From contig OY720344.1 in assembly GCA_963082975.1 (NCBI GenBank), forward strand, positions 80,092,053-80,156,052: 64,000 nt of DNA, written 5' to 3'. Positions 1 to 9,613 of this stretch are shown piece by piece. The notes under the pieces were generated by a model. That model was not told the DNA's origin, ran no database searches, and saw only the letters and a program-made list of their open reading frames with translations. The position numbers were made by a program, and so were the translations under genes. Every line of letters starts with the position of its first letter. Positions within the stretch are counted from its first letter, which is position 1. The DNA comes from Labia minor (Eukaryota > Arthropoda > Insecta > Dermaptera > Spongiphoridae).

Positions 1-185
1 CTTTCCTGACATAGAACGCAGACTGGTCTTTCCACATCATTGTTGCAAATATAAGTAAATCCAAATGATAAATAATCATCCGAATATTTTCTAGTTTTGC
101 GTTTCTTGGTAGAGTTTGCTGTTGATGCCTCATCATCTGATTCTTTCCGTTTCTGTGTTGAACCAGTTTGTAGCCAACGATCCAT
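1..185 (-). CDS. hAT-type transposase, N-terminal fragment (BED zinc finger), cut by window edge
   Basis: Read on the minus strand from an ATG at 185-183, 61 codons are open to the window edge. The start MDRWLQTG, a Lys/Arg-rich stretch, then RKYSDDYLSFGFTYI and a CVLC pair match the usual beginning of ZBED/hAT (Buster/Charlie-like) transposases: MDxWL start, basic linker, then a BED-type finger whose first Cys pair is visible. The remaining zinc ligands, catalytic domain and dimerisation domain lie outside the window. A hAT-like terminus at 1612 points the same way and may be the 5' end of this element, leaving a long leader into which another hAT MITE (321-657) has inserted. It could also be a domesticated ZBED gene. 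Assignment to the hAT/ZBED group is from recognition of the motif order, not a search. Confidence 0.7.
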   Translation of the reverse strand, partial: MDRWLQTGSTQKRKESDDEASTANSTKKRKTRKYSDDYLSFGFTYICNNDVERPVCVLCQE

Positions 186-320
186 TTTATGGAGTAATTT
201 ATTAACATTGAACTACAATAATATAAATATAATATAAATATAATATAAATATAACGAATTATTATTTACTAGCTATGTTTTAATATGATTTGAAATGAAT
301 GTTTTAATATCATTTTAAAT

Positions 321-657
321 AAGGTGACCATTCGTACTGGTTTTACCAGTACAGTACTGGTTTTTTGGCATTGGTCCTAGATAGTTTTAAACAAAAACCA
401 GTACAAAATTTTCATTAATTTCTATAAACTTTTAAATTTTAACTTATTTACTTCATTTTGTTTTATTTCCAAAATTTGATGATACTTTTACGACCACATT
501 CAACTTTTAATAAATATTTTGCATAAAAATAATTTTTGTTTATAATATTTTTGTTTATAAATTATATCTAAGTAATATCTCCCTATCTCTCGCCCCCACC
601 CCACCAGTCAACAAAAAAAAATGTACTGGTTTTTGCTTTCTAAAAAATGGTCACCTT
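321..657. mobile_element. hAT-type MITE (family E relative)
   Basis: The ends are a perfect 12-bp inverted repeat, AAGGTGACCATT and its complement. They are flanked by identical ATTTTAAAT (312-320 and 658-666), consistent with the 8-bp duplication of hAT elements (one base is ambiguous because the repeat end is T/A). The interior holds several TACTGG/CCAGTA motifs and no ORF. The terminal AAGGTGACCA is the same as in the copy at 9614-11266. Confidence 0.75.
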
Positions 658-760
658 ATTTTAAATGAATGTTTTAAATCATTTTAATAAATGTTTTAAA
701 TCATTTTAAATAAATGATTTAATATCATTTTAAATGAATATTAATTTATATAATAAATAT

Positions 761-850
761 ATTTCGTAATTTGATTCTAAAATATTATTAATTTCGTAAT
801 TTGATTCTAAAATATTATTAATTTCGTAATTTGATTCTAAAATATTATTA
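761..850. repeat. 30-bp tandem repeat, three perfect copies
   Basis: Three identical 30-bp units starting ATTTCGTAATTTGATTC follow one another without a mismatch, indicating recent local amplification. Flanking DNA is AT-rich with repeated TTTTAAAT motifs. No coding potential is seen. Confidence 0.95.
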
Positions 851-1034
851 AAATAAATATTTTTTATTCATAAAACTAACTTATACTTACTCTCAAAAAC
901 AGCCTTTCTGGGAAATTGCAAAATGTGTTTAGTGTTTTTATAAAATAATGATCATGCAAATTACACTAAAAATTAAAAAAAATTATTAGCTATAATAAAC
1001 TATTATTAGCTATAATTTAATTATAATTAATTAA

Positions 1035-1144
1035 ATTAATAAAAATAATTTAAAGATACAACTCGTTGAGAAATGAACTTATAATTAACATTAATAAAAA
1101 TAATTTAAAGATACAACTCGTTGAGAAATGAACTTATAATTAAC
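1035..1144. repeat. 55-bp tandem duplication
   Basis: A 55-bp unit containing AAAGATACAACTCGTTGAG occurs twice head to tail (1035-1089 and 1090-1144) with no differences. This is simple local duplication in AT-rich DNA. Confidence 0.93.
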
Positions 1145-1540
1145 ATTTGCTTTAAAACTGTTTAAAACCCCACAGTGGACGCTGACAATTTGGGTTTTTC
1201 CGGGTAAGACTGTCCCCTCCCCTGGTTTTCCCCAATAACAAAGTGAAAGAAAATTCCCTTATATGCCTCCCCTTCCGAGCCCCTAAGAGGGGTTATTTTA
1301 AAGGAACAATCGAAAAATGATTTTAAATGAATGAATGGATGAAAATTCAAATTTTATATATAGTTTTTTATATATGTTTATTTATTCACAAAAAATTAAT
1401 TGACATAATTATCAATTTAATAAAATAAAATAGTATTATTAATAGTATTAAATTATAGCCGTAATTCTCTAGGAGGATATAGTTAAACAATGAACTTTAA
1501 ATATTTATATATGTATATATTTTTACGATGATTTTTTTCC

Positions 1541-1612
1541 GAGGACCGCGGACCCCCAGTAAAGGCTTCGCGGACCCCCAGGGGTCCGCGGACCACAGTT
1601 TAAGAACCACTG
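1541..1612 (-). mobile_element. hAT-like terminus (CAGTGGTTCTTAAAC...)
   Basis: Read on the minus strand from 1612, the sequence starts CAGTGGTTCTTAAACTGTGG and continues into CCGCGGACCCC blocks that fold on themselves. CAGTGGTTCT followed by GGACCCC-rich DNA is typical of hAT (Charlie-like) ends. It faces the transposase start at 185 and is a candidate 5' end of that element. No partner terminus lies in the window. Confidence 0.5.
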
Positions 1613-2187
1613 CTTTATGTAATATACTGATTGAAATAATGCTAGTAATAATATAAATTGATGATATCTTAAAGAACATTCATCAGAATATTATTGTCCT
1701 ACAAAACAAAAGTATAAAGTTTGTGTTGTTTAGACTTAGGTATTTTTGTTGATTTTTTATTTATTTTTTTAATGTTTCATCTCTCTTTCTCCAATTGCCT
1801 ATGAAAATCTCTATAATGACTAAAAGACTACAGTTTTAAATTAACCATTAAAAAATAAAAAATAAAAATTTCAAACATTTTACATAGAACTTTTTTAAAA
1901 GTGCTCTTTTAAGTAAAAACTTACTCGACATATAATCATATAATTGTTTTAGAAAAAATTAATAATTTCTTACGGAAAATTAAAATTAAAATTATAAAAA
2001 AAAAAAACTGAACTAGAACTGTTTGCTTCTTCAAAACAGTTTGTAGAAAGAAAGCGAAACTGAAATTTGATTTAGTAAAACAGAAATATTCCTACAAAAT
2101 ATTTATTTTGACAAAAACATATTCTTATCGGTGTCATTCGTTCAAAATAAGATAAAAATTCACCTCTTTTGTAAAACGTGGTGAAAT

Positions 2188-2225
2188 AATATTTACTATA
2201 GAATTTACATACTATAGTAAATATT
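2188..2225. repeat. Perfect 14-bp palindrome with 10-base loop
   Basis: AATATTTACTATAG at 2188-2201 is exactly complementary to 2212-2225, separated by a 10-base loop. It is an AT-rich cruciform-type sequence with no associated gene. Confidence 0.85.
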
Positions 2226-2629
2226 GTTTCCAATAAATTTTAAAACATATAATTTATCAACTAATAAAAAATGAGTTTCAGCTTCTAATGAAAAATTATT
2301 AATCAGAAAGGAACATTGATTAATTCTTTAAAGTTCGACTGTACAAGACACATTCATCCAACAAATCCTATCCTGAGCCTTCGTCAATCAGTTTCTATTG
2401 TCTTTTAATTCCTCATGTATGATTGTAGATTATCTTCTTCCCTCATCATCAACTGCCCTATTGCTTTTGGTTTTATAATAAATAAACCTTGCAACAATTG
2501 TCCATTAGATCTAAATGTTAACTCATCTAAAATTTCTAGAATTTATATTTCTAAATATAAATATAAATATATTCTAAATATTTCAGGGCAAGCATTGAAT
2601 TTTTTATTATAGCATCTCCGCCAAATCAC

Positions 2630-2770
2630 AGTAATTTATTCATTTTAGGACCATAAATGTTGCAGAGATTTTATTTCCAAAAACTCTTTATTTGTTTTCA
2701 TCTTCTAAAATTATCATGCCTTCCACTCTTTCAACCAGTAAAACAATAATTTTATATAGAATATTTTAAC
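2630..2770 (-). pseudogene. Diverged LINE C-terminal fragment (family D-type reverse transcriptase)
   Basis: On the minus strand the segment translates, with stops, as a degraded copy of the region after the RT domain that is better preserved at 32150-32290 and 42320-42430: an IYK-I--L block, then a FGNKI block and FMVLK, corresponding to IYKTIIL, FENRILPSIY and WPKK there. The nucleotide similarity (GGACCATAAATGTTGC versus GGCCCATAAATGCTGG) supports the link. It is old and non-functional. Confidence 0.45.
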
Positions 2771-3764
2771 TTGTTCATCTAAACATTAATATTGACGGAT
2801 GTTTTTATTACATTTAACAAATTATATACATATATATGTTTTATAATTATTATATTGTTATATATAATTATTATTATATAATAACACGTTTGTACAATTA
2901 TTATTTTATTAATATCATTTTAACATTAAATTATACTAATTAAAAATATCACAAATAATATTACAAAAGAAAAAATTCCTTAAGATATTTTTCAGAGTTA
3001 ATAAATAATCGTATAATCAAATGGTTCCTGAACTTTTTATTGATTCAATATCATTAATTGTCATTTTTAATTTCCCTTATGAGTTTTTCTTTTATGATTT
3101 ATGGAAGATAAAGAGAAAAGTAGGAAGTAAATTGGGAGAAAGAGAGTAGAGGTAAGAAGAAAAAAACTTATGTAAACTATAAGAAGTTCGTTGATGACCT
3201 GAAAATCTAAAGGGCGGATCAACATCTGTTACAGGAGTTCGTCTCCAGTGACGTGTTGGATGGGAACCATCAAAACTTTCCTATTGGATTAATTAAAGTA
3301 CTTTAATATTGATAAAAACTTATCATCGTCAACTTTCTTCAAAAGAAGGATTTTATTATTTCATATATTAATGTGTGTTCAAGGATGATAGGCAACTTGT
3401 CACACATAGAAAACATCAAAGAAAAATAAAGATGATTTATATTATATATATAAATGTTTATTTAGTTTTTAAAATATTAATAATATTTTCTTTAAGAATT
3501 CAGTTATATAAGGTTGCGAATGAATGTGTATGAGGTGTAGTCTATGTTCTTAGCACATTATAAGAAATTTAAGATTTTTGAAAATCAAACTCTCCCCAAC
3601 ATTTAATCGCGCAAAATAGATAAAATTGCTTGAAAGTCGAGGTGATTACTTACATGCAAATGATATTAAATTAATTTTTCTCCACATCATTAATGAACCG
3701 AAAATCTATAGATTGTTTGTATTGTATGTATTGTTTTCAAAAGAATCAAAATATTTTATTTATA
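2771..3764. other. AT-rich DNA, no feature recognised
   Basis: Homopolymer-rich, low-complexity AT DNA. Read on both strands, it shows no convincing ORF, splice-bounded exon or terminal inverted repeat. Confidence 0.5.
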
Positions 3765-4815
3765 TTAGGTTGGAGGGAAATCATCGGCATAAGCATGCAG
3801 AAGACAACGGGAAACCACTGCATTATACGTCCCAAGATGAATAACCATGACTGAGAACAATGAAAATATGGCCCTCAGGCCTTAGATGGCCCGAGGGTTC
3901 TAAGATTCTTCGGGTCAATCATGAGGATAGCGACTTGGAATATGCAAAGTTTATTCCAAGATGGAAAGCTTGACAACGAAATGCAATAAATGGAGAGAAT
4001 CCATTTGGATTTGATGGGAGTGAGCGAGGTAGGATGCACAGGCTCCGGTATATGCCGCAGAAATGAAGGCATCATGTACTATTCTGGTAACAACGACAGA
4101 TATAGAAATTGTGTCGCTATAATTACAACAAAGCAAACGAGTCGAGCAGTGAGGAACTTCACCCCGATCTCAGACAGAGTATTACTGCTTCAGATAGAAG
4201 CAAAACCTGTCAACCTCAATATCATACAAGTCGATGCTCCAATTGCAGACAAGGAAGATGAAGAAATTGAAGAATTCTATGAACAAATAGAATTAGCGCT
4301 TAAAACAACAAAAAATCGCGATCTAACAATCATTATGGGTGATTTCAACGCTAAACTTGGGGAGAAACATTCCAACACATTATCGGTAAACACGGACTGG
4401 GATGTAGAAATCAAGAAGGGAAAGACTCCTACAATTTTGTCAAGAAGAAGATATGATCTCGACAAACACTTGGTTCAAGTTACCTCCAAGAAGGTTATAT
4501 ACATGGAGATCTCCTCAAGACGACGAACATGTGCGAAACCAAATTGATTATCTCCTAATTAAAAACGGATATAGAAATTTCATGAAATCGGTTAAAACAT
4601 ATCCAGGCACAGATGTGGGATCAGACCATAACCCTCTGGTTGCTCGTCTAAAATTAAGGTATAAGAGAGTTATCAAAAAGAATCAAGATCAAAAATTGGA
4701 TATTAAAAAACTCAAAGATCCAACATTAGAAAGAATAATACGTCAAAATATTTCCATCAAAATGAAAAATATTAATAATTCTTTAGGGATAGTCTTGTGG
4801 AAAGATATTAAGGTC
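3765..4815 (+). pseudogene. RTE-type LINE, 5' region and endonuclease domain only (3'-truncated)
   Basis: The reading frame from 3922 begins MRIATWNMQSLF and shows the apurinic-type endonuclease motifs in order: TWN, GVSE, Q-V-D-A-P, GDFNAK, NQIDYLL and GSDHNPLV. There is an in-frame stop after NEMQ (about 3988-3990), then the frame runs on, and a frameshift near 4450 moves the rest to another frame. The leader, including GACAACGGGAAACCACTGC, matches the leader of the intact RTE at 60815-60868, so the two are related lineages. Similarity ends near 4810, well before the reverse transcriptase. The element therefore keeps its 5' part and lacks its 3' part, the reverse of ordinary 5' truncation. 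Confidence 0.85.
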
Positions 4816-5522
4816 GCACCGGGGGGGGACTCTCTTATGGGACCACTTGAAACACAGTTTCGCTTGTTCGCAGCACTGTCATAAAAATCCATTTTATTTA
4901 GAATCTGGCGAAAATTCTGTTGAATCATTTGATTTAGTGTATATTATACACAATTTTGTCATAAATTTATATAAAGGAAAAATTATCAAATTAATGTGTT
5001 TTTATATTTTCAAAGAATATAATATAAATATGAGTTCCAAATTTTCTCTTAGTAAGAAGCTTGGAGAGGTGGGTCCTCTCAGAGGCACTTTTAAGACATG
5101 TCTCATACGTGGAATTACGAGGTTTTGCACGTTGAAAAATAGTCGAAATGAGTATATATATAGGAGACTCCTATTACAGTTTCCTATAAGAGTCAAGATT
5201 TAATTTTTATTCTTTTTAATAAATGTATGATAGGTATACTCCTTCATCCAAATAAAATGGATTTATTTGTGGGATCAGGGAGGGGGTAATTAAGGAAATG
5301 GATTAATAGGAGTCCAAAGGTAAAGGACATGATTCCTTCTGGAGAAATCATCTGCTCACGAGAGGGCAGGGGCGCAACTCCCTGAAGTAAATGTATTTTC
5401 GATTGTGATTATAGAAAAGAATTTACTCGTTACCCATTCAATTTATATAATAATAAATTAATTTTAAAATTAATTAATTTATAAAATTTTTCCACTTTTC
5501 TCACTGTCTCATTAATTTTTTC

Positions 5523-5563
<41 letters not shown>

Positions 5564-6130
5564 TTTCAAATGACTTATAAACTAATAATTAGAATATATT
5601 TTATTTATAATATTATATTGGAATTGAGATGAGATAGGATTATAGAATTTAGGTTTAGTTTTGAGTTTAGATTTGGTTCAGGTCATGTACTCCCTTGGAA
5701 GGGAAAGAGAAAATATACATAAATAAATATTAATATATATGAATTCGTGTTTATTTAGTTTTTACTTGAATTTACAAATATATATATATAGTAGCTAATA
5801 TCAAAATGTATAACTAATACAATTGTTTTTTGCTCTTAGTTTGATTTTTTGAACTTAAACTTAATTAAATTAACTTAAATTTAATTTAATATTATTATTA
5901 TTATAATTTTAATTAATATTCATATTAATCTAATATGAATATTAATAATCTAATTATTTTTATTAAATATTATAAAATTTTTAAATTTTGGTGGGGTTAA
6001 TTATAACAAAGGGTGAATTTTTTAAAACTGTTTTGACAACAGAATAAATTCATATATATTTAGATGACTCTTAATTTTATTCTTTTTAATAAATCTATGA
6101 TAGGTATTCTCCTTCATCCAATTAAAATTT
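4816..6130. other. AT-rich spacer with an (AT)n tract and a small dispersed repeat
   Basis: No gene is recognised. An (AT)n run lies at about 5528-5560. A roughly 50-bp segment containing TATGATAGGTAT and CTCCTTCATCCAA occurs at about 5203-5258 and again at 6075-6125, so a small repeat is present twice. A GC-richer patch at 5260-5400 has no ORF of note. Confidence 0.5.
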
Positions 6131-6271
6131 TTTGATAGTTTTTTACATGATTAAAAATTGTATAGAATTTCAGCTTGATTGAATCACTGAAAGTATCGGA
6201 ATTAATTTTTTAAATTTTGACTTAAATATTCCAATTCAAATTTGCGAGATAGTCGAGTGGAGACACTCCAG
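6131..6271 (+). mobile_element. Family B fragment (3' end)
   Basis: It contains the family B 3' portion: the AATTTCAGCTTGATTGAATC block, the AATTCAAATTTGCGAGATAG block and the terminal hairpin TGGAGACACTCCA. The 5' half is missing when compared with the fuller copies at 26069 and 34857. Confidence 0.8.
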
Positions 6272-6839
6272 ATTTTTAATTATCATTAAGTTTCAAGCAA
6301 GTACTGGACCTAATAGAAACATATACATATTTCATTCAAGATTTTAAATTTTTTTTAACTGTCGTCGTTTATGCCATATATGGTAATATCTATATATTTA
6401 ATACGCTAGTGTCCGTCTGTACGCAAAAAACTCCAGAGCCTAAACTACAAGGAGTAAGGTAACCAAATTTTTCTGAGGTGAAGGGTACCTCAAATGATGA
6501 AAAATAAAAAAGAAATTAGAATCTTAGGTAACTCCTGAGCTGAGCTGCGGGTGTTCCATTTTCCAGAAATATATATAAAGGAGAGTGTTTCTATGTTTAT
6601 TATTTGTTTACTTTTTTGCTGTCATAGAAACAGATATATATTATATATAATTAGAACCTCTCTCTCTCTCCCTCTCTATTTAAAATTTTAAAAAATGGAG
6701 TGTTCTAGCCAAATTAAGAAATTTAAATTCCTTATGCAACATTGATAGGTAAATGAATTGGACTGGAAGAGGAGACATATGATTAGAGAAATTGGGGAAA
6801 AATCAACCGAAATGTAATTAAACAAAAAAATTCAAGAAT

Positions 6840-7640
6840 TATGATACGGATACGACTTACATACAAAATGTAGAATTTGAAAAAGTATAAATATTTAAAT
6901 ACTTAAGATCTCTAATCACCAAAGATAATAATATTCGAGAAGAATTTAAATCGACGTTGTAATTGAGTAACGCCTGTTATTATGCAGTAAAGGGACTTAT
7001 CTCATCAAAGAGGATCAAAATTAAAATATATAAAACAATTATTTTTCATGTTGATCGATGACTAGGGTGACCATATTTCGAAAACACCAAACTGGGACAA
7101 ACGGTATACCTTTTTTTTTAGAACTAAATTGAAAAAATTTTGAAAAAAAAATTACGAAATGTCCTAAATATTGAAAAAACAGTAGGGTGTCCCGAAGACA
7201 TTTTTGGGACAGAGGACCTAAAGACGGGACTTTTGGTCAGCCTATCGATGACTCTGGGAGACGAGAGTAGATTTGGAGTATTTGTGAGATTAATATTGTT
7301 CGCAGCATTTATAGGCCAAAAGAAGATGAGGTCACAGGGGGATGGCGGAGATGGCATAACGAGAAATAATGTCCAGATATAGTTAAGGTTATAAAATCAA
7401 GAAGGCTGGGATGGGAAGGGGACGTGGTTGGAATTGGAGAAACTAGAAATTGGGAGAAACCGATTGGGAAACATCCGGTGGAAGACCAAGGACCAAGGTG
7501 GGTGGACAATGAAGGAAGGGACATGGGAGAGATGGGACAGGGTAGGATTTGGTTGTAGCTCAGGATAGGGACGCTTAGAGAAATGTGGATGCTGCGGCTA
7601 AGAACTTTCGAAAACTGTATAGACACAGAGTTAGATAAAT
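6840..7640 (+). pseudogene. LINE reverse-transcriptase C-terminal fragment inside Helitron D1
   Basis: After the MITE at 7063-7244 is set aside, the segment aligns with the LINE-derived part of the other D copies: the VEFEKV-K block, IYKTI, RVF, WPK-D and RRWR-HNE-like blocks, a GHV-RMG block, GRP, then DRDTW-N-V-AAKNF near 7560-7615. Several frames and stops interrupt it. It derives from the region downstream of the RT catalytic core and encodes no functional protein. Confidence 0.7.
7063..7244. mobile_element. hAT-type MITE (family E copy E1)
   Basis: The 182-bp element begins TAGGGTGACCA and ends with TGGTCAGCCTA, an 11-bp inverted repeat with one mismatch. It is flanked by the perfect 8-bp duplication TCGATGAC (7055-7062 and 7245-7252). 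It interrupts the LINE-derived part of Helitron D1, so it is younger than that element. Its interior (GAAATGTCC, GGGACAG) is shared with copies at 9614 and 31110. No ORF. Confidence 0.88.
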
Positions 7641-7863
7641 ATAACATATGCAATAATAATATATAATTAATTTACTGATTAAATTAAAATATATTTTACA
7701 AGAAAACAAATACATGTCTTATCTACTTATACTGATTGAAACAAAATGGATGAAAACCTTTTACATACAGACTTTCAACCAAATACTATGTATCACTCGG
7801 GGGTACAGGGGGCGGAGCCCCCGTCTAGGTGTGAAGAGCGCCGAAGGCGCTCGGAGCAGCTAG

Positions 7864-8586
7864 TAGAAATTAATTTAGTTTCCCAAGACTATAATGTATC
7901 TTATAATCGAAATGTTTTCTTTTAAATTGGAAAAGGCCGTGTTCAGAATTTAACAATACCTCCCTTACTATCGTCGGTCGGTAAAAATGTTAAAATATGG
8001 TAAAATATTATAATTTAAAACAAAAGCAATTATGCTAGATAGGTTATACTCTTTATGTGATGTAAAATAACTATATTAACATTATATTAATGTTTTATTT
8101 ATAATTACTAATTTTCAAAGGGATTAAAATTATTATTTATATATGCAAAATTGAACTTTAAATTAAGCTATAAAAATTAAAAATTGTGATTAATAAACCA
8201 GAATTATTTTATTAAATATATGTAAATTATTAATTTAATTATTTTTAATTACATTTCATTTCTTTTTTTTTTTAATGAATGAAAAATTTTTATACCTTTT
8301 TTTAATCTTTGTTAAAAAAATAAAAAAATGTAGTTACAAAAGATATAATTTCAAATATTAAACTGATTAAAAAAATAGTTTTAGTTTAATTGTTCATAAA
8401 TAATATATAGAGTGTAGAGTGTATATACAAACTGTTGATGTTTCGTTTTTTGTAGCCTGATCAGGGGTATGAAGGAGAACAGTTCAAACTAATAACAACT
8501 TTTTTGTCTCAACCAATATAAATAAATATAGATGAGATTGTCTTTTGAGTCCATTGTACTAAATAAATAATTTTTTATCTATATAA
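7864..8586. other. AT-rich DNA, no feature recognised
   Basis: Low-complexity sequence with T/A homopolymers and no ORF of note. A short GC-richer phrase at 7930-7985 ending CTTACTATCGTCGGTCGGTAA is the 3' terminus of a family A copy without its body. Confidence 0.5.
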
Positions 8587-8588
8587 TA

Positions 8589-9011
8589 CGAGGGTGGGAT
8601 GAAAAGTTTCCGACCTGACCAAGAAAAACGATGTTTTTCATTTTTTTTTTTCAAAATTCAAGATAGCTGAGACCTGTACGATGTCAGCTGAACGTGTGCG
8701 AAATATTTTGCAAAACCATTTGAATATGGAAAGCTGTGTGCAATGTGGGTGCCGCATTTCCTAACGTTAGACCAAAAACTATAACGACAATTTGGCGCTG
8801 TAGGCGTAATCCAAACGAATTTTTGCGTCGATTCATAACTGTTGATGAGACTTAAATTAAATTAAATTAAATTTAATTAATTAAATTAATTAGAACACCG
8901 TTATGAGAAATGTATGAGTGTTGATGGAGATTATGTTGAAAAATATAGCAAAAAAAAAAATTAAAACATCGATTTTCTTGGTCAGGTCGGAAACTTTTCA
9001 TCCCACCCTCG
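8589..9011. mobile_element. mariner deletion derivative with 45-bp TIRs
   Basis: Terminal inverted repeats of 45 bp starting CGAGGGTGGGATGAAAAG differ at one position and are flanked by TA (8587-8588 and 9012-9013), as in the mariner family. Internal sequence retains pieces of a transposase frame: NPNEFLRRFITVDET, which contains the first catalytic Asp of the DDE/D triad, then YEKCMSVDGDYVEK, the usual C-terminus. The centre of the gene is missing and AT-rich filler lies between the pieces. The element cannot encode transposase, but its ends could be mobilised in trans. Confidence 0.9.
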
Positions 9012-9051
9012 TATATAATATTTATTTAATTGAAGAATTGAATTAATTTAT

Positions 9052-9274
9052 AATATCTATCTATCTCAGTTACAACCACATTTCTACAAATGCCCCTACC
9101 CCGAACCATTCTCATTAAACTCCTAATATCTCCCATCCCTTCCTGCATTGTCTGCCCACCCAGTCCTTGATTTTCCAACAGGTCGTTTCCAATTTTTCTT
9201 CTCCCATTCTTGCCACGTGTCCTGCCAAACATAACCTTCTCAATTTTATAACCCTAACTATATCTGGAGATATA
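9052..9274 (-). pseudogene. LINE C-terminal fragment (family D type)
   Basis: On the minus strand it reads SPDIVRVIKLRRLCLAGHVARMGEEK, then degraded RP/W blocks and RNVVVTEIDR. This is the region just before the stop codon of the LINE carried by family D elements (compare 42500-42720). The GHVARMG motif is well kept; frameshifts follow. No Helitron 3' end accompanies it, so it may be an independent LINE relic. Confidence 0.7.
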
Positions 9275-9613
9275 TAGAGGTGAAACAATTTATAATATAA
9301 TATAATAATATAATATATATTAATAATTATTATAATAATAATAGATTTATACGATAACGTAAGTGTACAAAAGACATTTTAAGATTAGTTTTTATCGAGC
9401 TAATCTTTTACATTTATAGATAGAAATTAAAATTAAATCTTATCTTATTATACTAGCAAAAATTGTATATATTTATATATATATATATATATGTGTATAT
9501 ATGTGTATATTGTTGAATTAATTTATTAATTAACCACTCGAATAATTTTTTTGAAATTCACACGATAGATAATATTTATAAAGACATGTATCGGATTCAG
9601 CTTGGAGAAAAAT

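Larger units (their letters stand above)
6562..7863 (+). mobile_element. Family D Helitron-like element carrying LINE sequence (copy D1)
   Basis: The left part (TATATATAAAGGAGAGTG followed by TTTGTTTACTTTTTTGCTG) matches the 5' ends of the copies at 34331 and 38190 read on their own strand. The right end has GC-rich hairpins: the GGGGGCGGAGCCCCC palindrome, then GAGCGCC-GAA-GGCGCTC, followed seven bases later by CTAG and a host T, which fits the Helitron 3' hairpin plus CTRR|T rule. Between them is a degraded LINE fragment. A hAT MITE is inserted at 7063-7244. The 5' TC dinucleotide is not clean here, so the left boundary is approximate. Confidence 0.7.

Noticed and set aside
1162-1350. 62-codon frame in a GC-richer patch at 1150-1320
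   Set aside because: No motif, and the patch looks like decayed transposon DNA; it was not confident enough to list as a gene.
7794-7863. GC-rich double hairpin as a rho-independent terminator or RNA gene
   Set aside because: The same sequence ends four dispersed repeats and is followed each time by CTAG|T, so a transposon terminus is the better reading.
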